Of a stretch of DNA of 64,000 bases, positions 1 through 8,479 are shown piece after piece. The stretch lies in contig CAYRYU010000027.1 of NCBI GenBank assembly GCA_964428355.1, positions 10,170 through 74,169 on the forward strand, written 5' to 3'. The position numbers and the translations under genes were made by a program. Source of the stretch: CAYRYU01 sp964428355. Its GTDB lineage: Bacteria > Muiribacteriota > Ozemobacteria > Ozemobacterales > Ozemobacteraceae. The notes under the pieces are model-generated. The model was given only the letters and a program-made list of their open reading frames with translations, was not told the DNA's origin and made no database searches. Positions within the stretch are counted from its first letter, which is position 1; each line of letters starts with the position of its first letter.

Positions 1-2
1 TC

Positions 3-611
3 ATCCGGAACGGTCTTTCGGAGCCGAGGTATGTCAACCAGGTTCACGGAAACTCGGTCATTGAAGTCGGGGATAACTCGGCCATCGGATGTCAGGGAGA
101 CGGAGACGCCCTTTTCACCGAAAGGACGGGCACTCCCCTGGGGGTCTTTACCGCAGACTGCCTTCCAATGCTGATCTGGACCGGATCATTCGTGGCCGCC
201 GTTCACGCCGGGTGGAAGGGAACCCTGGCCGATATCGCGGGCGAGACAGTTGACCGGCTCGTGCGGCGATTCCATTCGGACCCAGGAACCTTCAACGTGG
301 CCATGGGACCCTGCATCGGTCCCTGCTGCCTCGAAATGGGTGAGGAGGTTCCGGAGCTTTTCTCCCGCGCCGGCCGTTGGAATCTGGCCGCATTTTCCCG
401 CGGAAGGAAATGGCACCTCGACCTGAGGGGGCTCAACACGATCCAATGCCTCCGCAGGGGTGTCTCGCCTGACCGGATCAGGCATTTCAACGAATGCACC
501 TTCTGCCTTCCGGAAGAGTATTTCAGCTACAGGCAACTCAAAGGTCGCAAGGGAAGCATGTTTTCCTTCATCGTAAGGATGGAGGTTCATCACAGCTCAG
601 GGGGACGATAG
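3..611 (+). CDS. pgeF: PgeF/YfiH family protein (laccase-domain), 5' end cut by the window
   Basis: The reading frame is open from base 3, so the N-terminus lies outside the window; about 202 residues remain of a family usually near 240-260. The three family metal-site blocks are visible: NQVHG, then FTADCLP, then VHAGWKG, supplying the His, Cys and His ligands. GPCIGPCC follows, as in other members. The family was first called polyphenol oxidase or laccase-like. E. coli YfiH (PgeF) is reported to edit mis-incorporated peptidoglycan precursors, and other members act on purine nucleosides; the sequence cannot decide which applies. The TAG stop is two bases before the pdxJ start, so the two are probably co-transcribed. 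Confidence 0.9.
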   Translation: MRNGLSEPRYVNQVHGNSVIEVGDNSAIGCQGDGDALFTERTGTPLGVFTADCLPMLIWTGSFVAAVHAGWKGTLADIAGETVDRLVRRFHSDPGTFNVAMGPCIGPCCLEMGEEVPELFSRAGRWNLAAFSRGRKWHLDLRGLNTIQCLRRGVSPDRIRHFNECTFCLPEEYFSYRQLKGRKGSMFSFIVRMEVHHSSGGR

Positions 612-613
612 AA

Positions 614-1339
614 ATGGTGAAACTGGGAGTCAACATCGATCACGTTGCCACTATCCGCCAGGCCAGAGGCGGATGTGAACCCGATCCGGTCGCTGCCGCG
701 GCAATCTGCGAGATGGCGGGCGCGGACGGAATCACCATCCACCTCAGGGAGGACCGCAGACACATCCAGGACCGCGATGCCACGATCCTTCGGCAGACTG
801 TCAGGACCCGGCTCAACCTCGAGATGGCCTGTTCCCGCGAGATCGTCGAGTTTGCAGCCGACCTTCGGCCGGACATGGCTACACTGGTTCCGGAAAAGAG
901 GCAGGAAGTCACCACCGAAGGCGGGCTCGACGTCGTTTCCCAGGGGAAAACCGTCGCTGCCGCGATCGGGCGGCTCCGGCGGGCGGGAATCGTGGTGAGT
1001 CTCTTCATCGATCCGGAAAAGAAGCAGGTGGAGACCTCCCGGGATCTGGGCGCGCAGTTCATAGAGTTCCATACCGGGCGTTACGCGGATGCCGAGACCG
1101 AAGATGCAAGGGAAGCTGAGCGGAACAAGCTTTTCAGGATGGCCGAACTCGCGCGTCGGATCGGCTTGAGGGTCAATGCCGGTCACGGTCTCACATATTG
1201 GAACGTCGGCGCTATCGTTGGAATGGCCGGCCTCGAGGAGTTCAACATCGGCCACAGCATCGTTTCCAGGGCAGTCTTGCTCGGCCTCGACCGGGCGGTC
1301 CGGGACATGAAAGCCGCCATCAGGGAAGCCGAAGGGTGA
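614..1339 (+). CDS. pdxJ: Pyridoxine 5'-phosphate synthase
   Basis: PdxJ condenses 1-deoxy-xylulose 5-phosphate with 3-amino-2-oxopropyl phosphate to give pyridoxine 5'-phosphate, the last step of DXP-dependent vitamin B6 synthesis, in the cytoplasm. The 241-residue length matches the family. Signature blocks are the N-terminal VNIDHVATIRQARGG, the REDRRHIQDRD block after it, and the late AGHGLTYWNV. I chose ATG 614 because the family starts directly with a short MxKLGVNIDH segment; the longer open frame upstream belongs to the pgeF overlap. It follows pgeF with a 2-base gap. No other pdx gene is in the window. Confidence 0.96.
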   Translation: MVKLGVNIDHVATIRQARGGCEPDPVAAAAICEMAGADGITIHLREDRRHIQDRDATILRQTVRTRLNLEMACSREIVEFAADLRPDMATLVPEKRQEVTTEGGLDVVSQGKTVAAAIGRLRRAGIVVSLFIDPEKKQVETSRDLGAQFIEFHTGRYADAETEDAREAERNKLFRMAELARRIGLRVNAGHGLTYWNVGAIVGMAGLEEFNIGHSIVSRAVLLGLDRAVRDMKAAIREAEG

Positions 1340-1354
1340 AGCCTCAACTTGGTC

Positions 1355-1394
1355 GATTCCGATATTTGATTTCGATATTCCATTCCAAATATTC
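1355..1394 (+). repeat. Three imperfect 13-14 bp tandem units, AT-rich
   Basis: Directly after pdxJ are three adjacent units: GATTCCGATATTT (1355-1367), GATTTCGATATTC (1368-1380) and CATTCCAAATATTC (1381-1394). The patch is markedly more AT-rich than its surroundings and lies upstream of the lipoprotein gene. It could be a protein-binding array or a replication-slippage scar; nothing shows a function. Confidence 0.5.
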
Positions 1395-1465
1395 AGCATT
1401 TTCCCGTTTCTGACGATTATAGATAGGAAGATTCAGGCATCGTGTTCCAAAAAGGAGAACCGTGT

Positions 1466-3433
1466 ATGGTGAAACAGGTTGCGCCGGCCTCGAGGATGCG
1501 GACGTATCTGGGCGGGGTCATTCTACTGATGATGTTCACCCTTTTCGGGTGTACCACCGGCGTCAAGAAGGATTCGGGCCTGACCGACTTTGAGGCTCCC
1601 ACCATCCCTCTCAACGTCGTCGGTATCGGCAAGGAAAAGGCGATCTATCTGACTTGGAAATCCAACACCGAAGCGGACCTGGTGGGCTACAAGGTCTACC
1701 GGTCCAACAACTCGGGCGGACCGTTCACGCAGATAACAACCGTTTCCGTTATGGCCGCCCCTAACTATTTCGATGACGACAACCAGAACGGGCTGGTCAA
1801 CGACCAGTACTACTACTACAAGGTTTCCGCTTTCGATACGCAGGGGAAGGAATCGGATCTCTCCAGGACGAACGCGATCCAGGCCCGGGCTGGTCTTCCC
1901 CAGGAAGAACGCCCGCCCAGGGTCGTCAACATCAAGGTCCGTTCCTCCACGGAGGCGGTCTACGTGGCCTGGGACAAAGTGACGGGGGTCAAGATCAAGG
2001 GTTACAACATCTATCGTGGTCTTTCAACAAGTGCGGGCGGAGTGACCTGGATCTCCTCCGTCCCCCAGGATACCCCGGGGTATGTCGATACTTCGATCTC
2101 GAAGACTTCGGCAGAACAGTACACCTACATCATCCGCTCCTTCAACGAGATGTATACCGAAAGCGAAAACTCCGATCCGGTCCAGGCGACCCTTCGGTCT
2201 GGTGACGACACCATCCCCAAGATTCCCTACGATGTCGCGGTGAGCAACGACACCGACCCGGTCATCTCCTGGCACAAACCGATGCAGAACGAAGACGGAT
2301 CCAACATCTTCGACGGGGACAACCCGACCCTTGATCTGGATGCGTACCTGATCTTCAGGGCAAACACCAACGACCGCCTGTTCTCGCTGATCGGCATCGT
2401 CGAGGACAACGGAACCGCGAACCTGACCCAATCGTTCAAAGACGTGAACGGAACCTCATACAACCTCTATGCGGTCCGGGCACTCGACGACAACGGCATG
2501 GTCAGCAAGATGAGTTCCATAACCACCCAATCCTCCGACGCGGACATTCCGGAGGTTCCGACCACCCTGAAGGCCTGGTCTTCCACCTCGACCGAGTCCG
2601 GGATCAAGCTGGCGTGGAACGCCTGCAAGAACGCAGTCAGCTACAACATCTACTTCTCGACCATCGCCGATGCGGGCTACACGAAGTTCCTCCAGGGGCA
2701 GTCCCAATGGACGGAAACCACACCCTACGTGGTCAACACCTATCCCTCAAATTTCCAGCAGAAGCCCGAGAAGAAGGGACACAGGCTCGAATACGGCGTC
2801 CCCTACTTTTTCAAGGTCTCCTCGGTGAGCGCTTCCGGAAAGGAAAGCGACCTGAGCAGCTACGCAAAGGCTTATCCCGGCGGCTACTGGGTCGGCATCC
2901 TCGAGGGCGAGAACCCGAACTGGACCTTCACGAACCGGAACACGACCACGGGCTCAATCGCCGGGGCCTACCTGAAGTTCAACTCCCTGGACTATCCCAT
3001 GATCGATTACTACTCCGGTGCGGGAACCGCGCTTCTCGTTGCGGATACCGTCGGAGCGGTAGGAACGGGCGATGTCTACGAGTTCGGAACCTCGAGCATC
3101 CTTTCAAACGAGTACTTCGATCTTCCAAATCCCACGACGTCGGGAAGTTACCGGTTCAATGTCTATGCCTACTATTACCCGCACACAACCGGTGGGAACT
3201 GGCGGGTCCGGGTCATGGAAAACGGCACCGTCTTCAATGGCACCGCCCTGATAGAAAAGGACATCACTGGATACAGCGCAACCAACAAGGGACGGACCGA
3301 GATGGCTCTGGGGCAGATCATAATCAACACCGGAGTCGCCGGAGTCGATATCGATATCACCGCGATCAGCGCGGGCGCCGGAGGCGGCGCGAATCTCTTC
3401 CTGGACGCCATCGTTTTCGTCTGGGTTCAGTAA
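1466..3433 (+). CDS. Secreted lipoprotein with about four fibronectin type III repeats
   Basis: 655 residues from ATG 1466, which has AAAGGAG eight bases upstream; the frame also runs up to a GTG at 1442 with no Shine-Dalgarno. Residues 10-29 form a hydrophobic signal ending in the lipobox LFGC, so Cys29 should be lipidated. FN3-like modules follow at roughly 45-145, 155-255, 260-365 and 370-480, each with the W..xxxY.vYR..xxG and Y.vsa.d..G.eS pattern. A different C-terminal beta-rich domain (about 490-655), rich in Gly and aromatic residues, ends in a hydrophobic strand. It is probably a surface or periplasmic binding protein; the ligand is unknown. A strong terminator follows, so it is likely monocistronic. 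Confidence 0.85.
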   Translation: MVKQVAPASRMRTYLGGVILLMMFTLFGCTTGVKKDSGLTDFEAPTIPLNVVGIGKEKAIYLTWKSNTEADLVGYKVYRSNNSGGPFTQITTVSVMAAPNYFDDDNQNGLVNDQYYYYKVSAFDTQGKESDLSRTNAIQARAGLPQEERPPRVVNIKVRSSTEAVYVAWDKVTGVKIKGYNIYRGLSTSAGGVTWISSVPQDTPGYVDTSISKTSAEQYTYIIRSFNEMYTESENSDPVQATLRSGDDTIPKIPYDVAVSNDTDPVISWHKPMQNEDGSNIFDGDNPTLDLDAYLIFRANTNDRLFSLIGIVEDNGTANLTQSFKDVNGTSYNLYAVRALDDNGMVSKMSSITTQSSDADIPEVPTTLKAWSSTSTESGIKLAWNACKNAVSYNIYFSTIADAGYTKFLQGQSQWTETTPYVVNTYPSNFQQKPEKKGHRLEYGVPYFFKVSSVSASGKESDLSSYAKAYPGGYWVGILEGENPNWTFTNRNTTTGSIAGAYLKFNSLDYPMIDYYSGAGTALLVADTVGAVGTGDVYEFGTSSILSNEYFDLPNPTTSGSYRFNVYAYYYPHTTGGNWRVRVMENGTVFNGTALIEKDITGYSATNKGRTEMALGQIIINTGVAGVDIDITAISAGAGGGANLFLDAIVFVWVQ

Positions 3434-3451
3434 ACCAGCAAAGCTCCAACA

Positions 3452-3479
3452 CCCCCGGAACATTTCCGGGGGTTTTTTT
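3452..3479 (+). terminator. Intrinsic terminator of the FN3 lipoprotein gene
   Basis: CCCCCGGAA (3452-3460) and TTCCGGGGG (3464-3472) form a perfect 9-bp stem with a CAT loop, followed at once by seven T (3473-3479). It begins 18 bases after the stop codon. Confidence 0.95.
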
Positions 3480-3528
3480 CCGTCCGGAAACAGAAAGTTT
3501 TTGTCGAGATCCGTTCCCCGACCGGCGG

Positions 3529-3648
3529 GTGTCCTCAAGGGCTGCGCCATCCTGGCTTTTCGGCCACATTCGCCCCATCCTGGGGCTCGTGTCCTCGAGG
3601 GCTGCGCCATCCTGGCTTTTCGGCCACATTCGCCCCATCCTGGGGCTC
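3529..3648. repeat. Two head-to-tail 60-bp units, 59/60 identical
   Basis: Unit 1 is 3529-3588 and unit 2 is 3589-3648; they differ only at 3537 (A) against 3597 (G). Each unit contains the hairpin GCCCC-ATCCT-GGGGC and a second weak one around GGCTTTTCGGCC. The pair lies between the terminator and the next promoter, so it appears to be non-coding. Two units without a spacer are not a CRISPR. A recent tandem duplication of a REP-like element is the simplest reading. Confidence 0.9.
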
Positions 3649-3659
3649 GTGCCGGTTCG

Positions 3660-3688
3660 TTGCAATTGGGGATACCGGGTGCTATAAT
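3660..3688 (+). promoter_or_regulatory. Sigma-70 type promoter for the parvulin gene (and possibly rny)
   Basis: TTGCAA (3660-3665), a 17-base spacer and TATAAT (3683-3688). Transcription should start near 3695, giving a leader of about 30 bases with GGAGG before the ATG at 3724. Confidence 0.85.
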
Positions 3689-3723
3689 CTCTCCGCCCTT
3701 TCAATCTACTACTGGAGGAAACA

Positions 3724-5406
3724 ATGTTTCAGCGCAGTCGGCGCGGAAGCGCCTTCTTTCTATTTCTGGCCGTTTTCAGCCTCAATTTTTTCTTTTTCCC
3801 GGGGTTTGCCGAGGACAAACCTGTCACGGACAAGGGGGCGGCGTCTTCCGACGAAGTCCTCGTGACCGTTGGGGAAAAGAAGATTCTCCGGTCGGAGTTC
3901 GACAAGGAGTTCGGGAAGTTCCGTGAAAACGCGAACCCGAATGTCAAAGCCCAATTCGACACTCCCGAAGGAAAGAAGCAGTTCCTGGAGCAGATGGTCG
4001 ATGTTTCCCTGCTCGAGCAGCAGGCCGCCAAGGATGGGCTCGCGGAAAAGCCCGAGAACAAAAAGTCCGTCGACGAGATGACCATCGGCATGCTGTCAGG
4101 GGCTTACATCCAGGGCATTCTGGAAAAGATCACCTGCGACGACAAGGATATCGAAAAGTTCTACGAAGCCAACAAAACCCAGTTCACGACTCCCGAAAAG
4201 TATCACCTTCACCAGATCACTTTCGAGAAGGAAGAGGATGCCGCAAAGGCCCGCAAGGATATCGAGGGCGGGAAGTCCTTCCAGGAAATCGCGAAGGCCT
4301 CCTCCACCGATAACTTCAAGAGCAGCGGCGGTGACCGCGGATTCATCCCCGGAACCGAGATTTCCCCGGAGGTTGCCGGGGTCGTTGCGGACCTGAAGGA
4401 AAACCAGATTTCCGCTCCCATCAAGAGCGGGGAAGGGAAATTCCTGGTGGTCAAATACTCCGAAAAGCAGGCCGGAACCCTCAAACCTCTTGCGGACGTT
4501 TCCGCCCAGATCAAAAGGGAACTTGGAGAGGAACGCCAGAAGGACGAGTACAAGAAGCGGATGGGAGAACTGGAGAAGGAGTTCGGCCTGAAGATGGAAA
4601 AATTCGATCTCCAGGTGCTTACCAAGCCGGAATTCAGTCCTGCGGATCTCGAACAGGCGATCTGCGCGATCGGAACCGAAACCATCAAGCTTGCAGCCCT
4701 CCTGCCCGAACTGGAGCGCATACCAGCCATCATCCGCCCCATGGTTCTCCAGGGCGAGGGACTGAACGATTTCCTCAACCAGTTTTGTCACCGGGAACTG
4801 GTCAAACGTTATGTCCAGAAAAATTTCCAGGAAGTTTCCAAGCAGTTTCCGGATGCTATCAATGAGGCAAAGCGCCGGGTCTCCATCCGTGTCCTTCTCG
4901 ACGAGAATGTCGGGAAGAAGGTGGAGGTTTCCGACGCCGAGCTCCAGGAATTCTATACGAAGAACCTTCCCCAGTTCTCCAGGCCTGCGCAGGTGCGTGC
5001 AAGCCACATCCTCGTGAAGGAAGAGGCCAAGGCGAAAGAGCTTCTGGAGAAAATCACCTCAAAGAAAGCCACCTTCGAGGACCTCGCGAAATCGGATTCA
5101 ACCTGTCCCTCCGGAAAGAAGGGCGGAGATCTCGGCTTCTTCGAGAAAGGGGCCATGGTGCCCGAGTTCGACGAGGTTGCCCAGGCTGCGGAACTGGGAA
5201 AGATCATGGGGCCGGTCAAAACCCAGTTCGGGTTCCACCTGATCCGGGTCGATGAGCGCCGCGCCTCAGGGACCGTCCCCCTGGAAGACGTTAAGGACAA
5301 GATCCGCCAGCAGCTTCTTCCCGACAAGCACAAGGCGGCTTTCGAGAAATACCTCGGAGACCTCAAGAAGGTCTTCCCGGTCAAGGAAACCGAAGCAAAG
5401 CTGTAG
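3724..5406 (+). CDS. Periplasmic peptidyl-prolyl isomerase with two parvulin domains (SurA/PpiD-like)
   Basis: 560 residues with an N-terminal signal or anchor (residues 8-28, ending near GFAED). An alpha-helical chaperone-like segment precedes parvulin domain 1 at about 155-260 (YHLHQITFEKEEDA, then GGDRGFIPG). A helical linker with a second SurA_N-like stretch follows, then parvulin domain 2 at about 420-515 (VRASHILVKEEAKAKELL, GGDLGFFEKGAMVPEFDE, FGFHLIRVDER). Domain 2 keeps the classic ASHIL and GFHLI motifs; domain 1 is more diverged (LHQIT) and may be non-catalytic, as in SurA. Its likely role is folding of exported or outer-membrane proteins. The RBS GGAGG and a near-consensus promoter precede it. 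It could equally be called PrsA-like. Confidence 0.88.
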   Translation: MFQRSRRGSAFFLFLAVFSLNFFFFPGFAEDKPVTDKGAASSDEVLVTVGEKKILRSEFDKEFGKFRENANPNVKAQFDTPEGKKQFLEQMVDVSLLEQQAAKDGLAEKPENKKSVDEMTIGMLSGAYIQGILEKITCDDKDIEKFYEANKTQFTTPEKYHLHQITFEKEEDAAKARKDIEGGKSFQEIAKASSTDNFKSSGGDRGFIPGTEISPEVAGVVADLKENQISAPIKSGEGKFLVVKYSEKQAGTLKPLADVSAQIKRELGEERQKDEYKKRMGELEKEFGLKMEKFDLQVLTKPEFSPADLEQAICAIGTETIKLAALLPELERIPAIIRPMVLQGEGLNDFLNQFCHRELVKRYVQKNFQEVSKQFPDAINEAKRRVSIRVLLDENVGKKVEVSDAELQEFYTKNLPQFSRPAQVRASHILVKEEAKAKELLEKITSKKATFEDLAKSDSTCPSGKKGGDLGFFEKGAMVPEFDEVAQAAELGKIMGPVKTQFGFHLIRVDERRASGTVPLEDVKDKIRQQLLPDKHKAAFEKYLGDLKKVFPVKETEAKL

Positions 5407-5428
5407 GAATGTCTTTGAGAGACCTGCG

Positions 5429-5447
5429 GGCCCGCGTGGAGCGGGCC
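5429..5447 (+). terminator. Possible attenuator hairpin between the parvulin gene and rny
   Basis: GGCCCGC (5429-5435) and GCGGGCC (5441-5447) pair perfectly around a GTGGA loop. The run after it is GTTTCCACAAAAAA, not a proper T tract, so it may only slow or process the transcript. Its presence argues against an rny start at 5409. Confidence 0.35.
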
Positions 5448-5486
5448 GTTTCCACAAAAAATCCAGGAGGTAATGCACGACCAGCC

Positions 5487-7034
5487 ATGGAGTGGTTAAT
5501 CTACATCATCATATTGGCAGTGGGCGGCATTGTCGGATATCTGGCCAACCTCTTCCTTCGCAAGCAACAGGACCTCGAGACGCTTGCCACGGCGGAAAAA
5601 CAGCGACAGACGATCATCGACGATGCCAAGGTCCAGGCCCAGAAGGAACTTGAACAGGCCCAGAAACGGGCCAGAGAGATCAAGGAAAAGGAACTCGTTC
5701 TTCGCAAGAACACCGAAAAGGAGGCGAAGAAGCGAAAGCACGAGCTCGACAAGCTCGAAGCCCAGCTCCTGACCAAGGTCGAGAAAGTCGACGCAAAGGC
5801 GGACTCCCTCGAGAAGAAGACCGAAAGCCTCAAGGGGAAGGAAGCCGAGATCGACAAAAGGCGCGAGGACGTCGAGAAGATCGTCGAATCCCAACGCCGC
5901 GAACTGGAGCGGATCGCCGGACTCAGCCCGGAGCAGGCCAAGGAACAGCTGCTCAAGAAGGTCGAGGAGGAGATCCAGTATGACATCGCCAAGCGGATAA
6001 AAGATGCCGAAGGGCGCGTCAAGGAAACCGCCGACAAGAAGGCCCGGGAAATCCTCGCTTCCTCGATCCAGCGCTGCGCGACCGACCATTCGATCGATCC
6101 CATCGTCACCGTGGTCGAACTTCCCAGCGAGGAGATGAAGGGGCGGATCATCGGCCGTGAAGGCCGGAACATCCGCACTTTCGAGAACCTCACCGGTGTC
6201 GACGTGATCATCGACGACACGCCGGAGGCCGTCGTGCTTTCGGGATTCGATCCGATCAAGCGCGAGATCGCACGGGTAACCCTCGAGATGCTGACCCTCG
6301 ACGGCCGGATCCACCCCGCGAAGATCGAGGAGATGTACGAGAAGTCCAAGAAGGAGGTCCATCTCCGGATCAAGGAAGCGGGGGAACAGGCGATGCTCGC
6401 GCTCGGGATCCAGAGCATCCATGCCGAACTGGTCGAGATCGTCGGAAAGCTCAACTTCCGGACTTCGTACGGCCAGAACGTCCTCCAGCACTCGATCGAG
6501 GTTGCCAACCTCGCCAGCAATCTCGCCGCCGAGATCGGCGGGAACATCCAGCTCGCGAAAAGGGCCGGACTGCTTCACGACATCGGAAAGGTGATCGAAA
6601 GCGACGAAGGCAACCATGCTTCCCTCGGTGCCGATTACGCCCGCAAGTTCCAGGAAACCCCGAAAGTGGTCAACGCCATCGGCGCCCACCACGAGGATCT
6701 TCCCTTCGAGACTCCTGAGGCCGTTCTCATCGCTGCTGCCGATGCGATCTCCGCTTCGAGGCGCGGCGCCCGCAGGGAATCGCTCGAGGCCTACATCAAG
6801 AGGCTGGAGGATCTGGAAAAGATCGCCAAGGGCTTCGGGGGAGTGTCATCTGCATATGCCATCCAGGCGGGGCGCGAGATCCGGGTCCTGGTGAAGCCCG
6901 AAGAGGTCGACGACGTCATGACCGCGAAGCTCTGCAAGGATATCGTCCAGAAGATCGAAACGGACATGGAATACCCCGGCCAGGTCAAGGTGGTTCTGAT
7001 CAGGGAAACCCGAAGCGTCGAGGTCGCCCACTGA
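5487..7034 (+). CDS. rny: Ribonuclease Y
   Basis: RNase Y is the membrane-anchored endoribonuclease that starts bulk mRNA decay in many bacteria lacking RNase E. The 515-residue product has the full layout: one N-terminal transmembrane helix (residues 3-23), a long charged coiled coil (about 28-200), a KH RNA-binding domain (about 205-270, with MKGRIIGREGRNIR) and an HD phosphohydrolase domain (about 330-430, with LLHDIGK). I chose ATG 5487 because the family begins almost directly with the membrane helix. An in-frame ATG at 5409 would add 26 polar residues and run through a perfect hairpin. AGGAGG is at 5465-5470, farther from 5487 than usual. ymdB follows, the conserved partner. Confidence 0.95.
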   Translation: MEWLIYIIILAVGGIVGYLANLFLRKQQDLETLATAEKQRQTIIDDAKVQAQKELEQAQKRAREIKEKELVLRKNTEKEAKKRKHELDKLEAQLLTKVEKVDAKADSLEKKTESLKGKEAEIDKRREDVEKIVESQRRELERIAGLSPEQAKEQLLKKVEEEIQYDIAKRIKDAEGRVKETADKKAREILASSIQRCATDHSIDPIVTVVELPSEEMKGRIIGREGRNIRTFENLTGVDVIIDDTPEAVVLSGFDPIKREIARVTLEMLTLDGRIHPAKIEEMYEKSKKEVHLRIKEAGEQAMLALGIQSIHAELVEIVGKLNFRTSYGQNVLQHSIEVANLASNLAAEIGGNIQLAKRAGLLHDIGKVIESDEGNHASLGADYARKFQETPKVVNAIGAHHEDLPFETPEAVLIAAADAISASRRGARRESLEAYIKRLEDLEKIAKGFGGVSSAYAIQAGREIRVLVKPEEVDDVMTAKLCKDIVQKIETDMEYPGQVKVVLIRETRSVEVAH

Positions 7035-7082
7035 CCCTCGCCCCCGATCCGTTGAAGAGCACAAAGGCGGCGGAAAGAATCG

Positions 7083-7111
7083 AGGAGGAAGGCTTGCACC
7101 TTCTTCCTCCT
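7083..7111 (+). terminator. Weak hairpin between rny and ymdB
   Basis: AGGAGGAAG (7083-7091) pairs with CTTCCTCCT (7103-7111) across an 11-base loop; a broken T run (TTCCGTCGTTTT) follows. It may partly end rny transcription while leaving ymdB expression. Confidence 0.35.
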
Positions 7112-7161
7112 TTCCGTCGTTTTGGGGCTTTCCCGGTTTCATCGGATGGGGGAATTCCCAG

Positions 7162-7992
7162 GTGAAGATCCTCATGATCGGCGACGTCTACGGAAAGACC
7201 GGCCGCCGGATGATAGAGAAGATTCTCCCCGGCCTTCGCTCCACGTTGAAATGCGACTGGGTGATCGCGAATGCCGAAAACGCAACTGGGGGAACCGGGG
7301 TTTCCTCCAGACACCGGAACCGGATGGCCGAGTGCGGCGTCGATCTTTTCACGAGTGGAAACCACCTCTTCGGGCGGCCCGACTGGCCTGAGGTGGTTTC
7401 CGCAGGAGTCCCGGTCCTCCGGCCCCACAACCTCGGGGGGGACGACTCCCCCGGGAAGGGTTGGGCTGTCCTGGAAAAGGCAGGCCGGGAGCCTCTCGGC
7501 GTGATCAACCTGGCCGGAAGGGTCTTCATGGAACCTGCCTCATGCCCTTTCCGGTGGGCGAAAACCCTCATCCAGAGATGTGGAGCGGGGATTTCCATCG
7601 TCCTGGATTTCCACGCCGAGGCGACCTCGGAGAAGATCGCCCTTGCCTGGCATCTTGACGGCCTGATCACCTTCGTCGCCGGAACCCACACCCATGTCCA
7701 GACTTCGGATGAGCGGATCCTCCCAGGTGGGACCGGAGCAATAACCGATCTTGGAATGACAGGCCCGGTGAACGGGGTGTTGGGAGTTGACCGGGAAACC
7801 GTTCTTTCCCGTTTTCTGGCAGGGTTCTCGGACAGGTTTTCCTGCGCCGAGGGCGCGGGGGTGCTGGAAGGGGTTCTGGTCGAAACCGGTCCAGAAGGGA
7901 AAACCCGGACGGTCTCGCGGATCCGCGTTCAGGAAGGGGATCCGCCCGAGGAGTCTTTTTCCTCCAGCGATGACAACGCCATCTCGAAGTAG
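7162..7992 (+). CDS. ymdB: YmdB-family metallophosphoesterase
   Basis: 276 residues starting at GTG 7162, with GGGGGAA eight bases upstream. YmdB of Bacillus is a dimetal phosphodiesterase that acts on 2',3'-cAMP and affects biofilm versus motility decisions. Metal-site residues are visible: D8 in the GDVYGKTGR block, E39-N40 in NAENATGG, N67-H68 in SGNHLF, then DFHAEATSEK and GTHTHVQTSD. The position after rny matches many genomes. Family members usually read GNHxWD, whereas here GNHLFG is followed by RPDW. The C-terminal 30 residues are polar and are encoded opposite the 3' end of the thioredoxin gene (64-bp overlap). Confidence 0.93.
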   Translation: MKILMIGDVYGKTGRRMIEKILPGLRSTLKCDWVIANAENATGGTGVSSRHRNRMAECGVDLFTSGNHLFGRPDWPEVVSAGVPVLRPHNLGGDDSPGKGWAVLEKAGREPLGVINLAGRVFMEPASCPFRWAKTLIQRCGAGISIVLDFHAEATSEKIALAWHLDGLITFVAGTHTHVQTSDERILPGGTGAITDLGMTGPVNGVLGVDRETVLSRFLAGFSDRFSCAEGAGVLEGVLVETGPEGKTRTVSRIRVQEGDPPEESFSSSDDNAISK

Positions 7993-8351
7993 GACTTCAG
8001 ATACTCCTCCTGCTGGAAACCCAGGAGGATCTCGACCGGTTCTCCCTTCGAGAAGAGGACCAGGGTCGGAAGAGTCTTGACCGAGAACCTATCTGAAAGA
8101 GCGGGGATTTCATCCACATCGACCGTGAGGAAAACCAGGTCGTCGGGGAACTCTTCGGAGAGTTTCTCGCAGACGGGTTTCTGAATCTGGCACGGACCGC
8201 ACCAGCCGGCATGGAAGAAAACCAGGGCGACCGGTTTTTCCCTGATCCTCGAGTCGAAATCGGACTCCGTTACCGGTAACATTGGCATCTTTTTCAGCTC
8301 GCTTTGCGGATACGAATGTGGTTCAGGGGGGCTTTCCCGGGGGGTGTTCAT
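7929..8351 (-). CDS. Thioredoxin-fold protein with WCGPC active site
   Basis: 140 residues on the minus strand. The active site is HAGWCGPC (Cys51 and Cys54), followed by VDVDEIPALSDRFSV and the cis-proline loop TLPTLVLF, a full thioredoxin fold of about 105 residues behind a 25-residue polar N-terminal extension. ATG 8351 is supported by GGAGG seven bases upstream; an internal ATG at 8288 would give a core-size protein but has a poor RBS. There is no clear signal peptide, so it is probably a cytoplasmic disulfide reductase. It is convergent with ymdB and overlaps its coding end by 64 bp. No thioredoxin reductase gene is in the window. Confidence 0.92.
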   Translation of the reverse strand: MNTPRESPPEPHSYPQSELKKMPMLPVTESDFDSRIREKPVALVFFHAGWCGPCQIQKPVCEKLSEEFPDDLVFLTVDVDEIPALSDRFSVKTLPTLVLFSKGEPVEILLGFQQEEYLKSYFEMALSSLEEKDSSGGSPS

Positions 8352-8401
8352 CCCCCTGCCTCCAAGACCGGTCGATTCCCTGAAAGGGATTGCGGGAATG
8401 A

Positions 8402-8430
8402 TTGTATGCGGTTGGGACTTTGGGTATAAT
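8402..8430 (+). promoter_or_regulatory. Promoter for the 8.5-19.2 kb gene string
   Basis: A perfect TATAAT (8425-8430) lies 17 bases after TTGTAT (8402-8407, a partial -35). It is 50 bases before the GTG start at 8480 and is the only good promoter I see before the two-component genes at 14.3-19.2 kb. Confidence 0.65.
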
Positions 8431-8479
8431 ACCAGACTGACGTTGGGGATTCCAATCGAATTTCCCCAAGGGAGAACCT

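Noticed and set aside
3529..3648. CRISPR array
   Set aside because: Only two units of 60 bases, contiguous, with no spacers and no cas genes.
5409..5486. ATG 5409 as the rny start
   Set aside because: It adds 26 polar residues before the membrane helix, has no spaced RBS and crosses a perfect hairpin; the family starts at the helix encoded from 5487.
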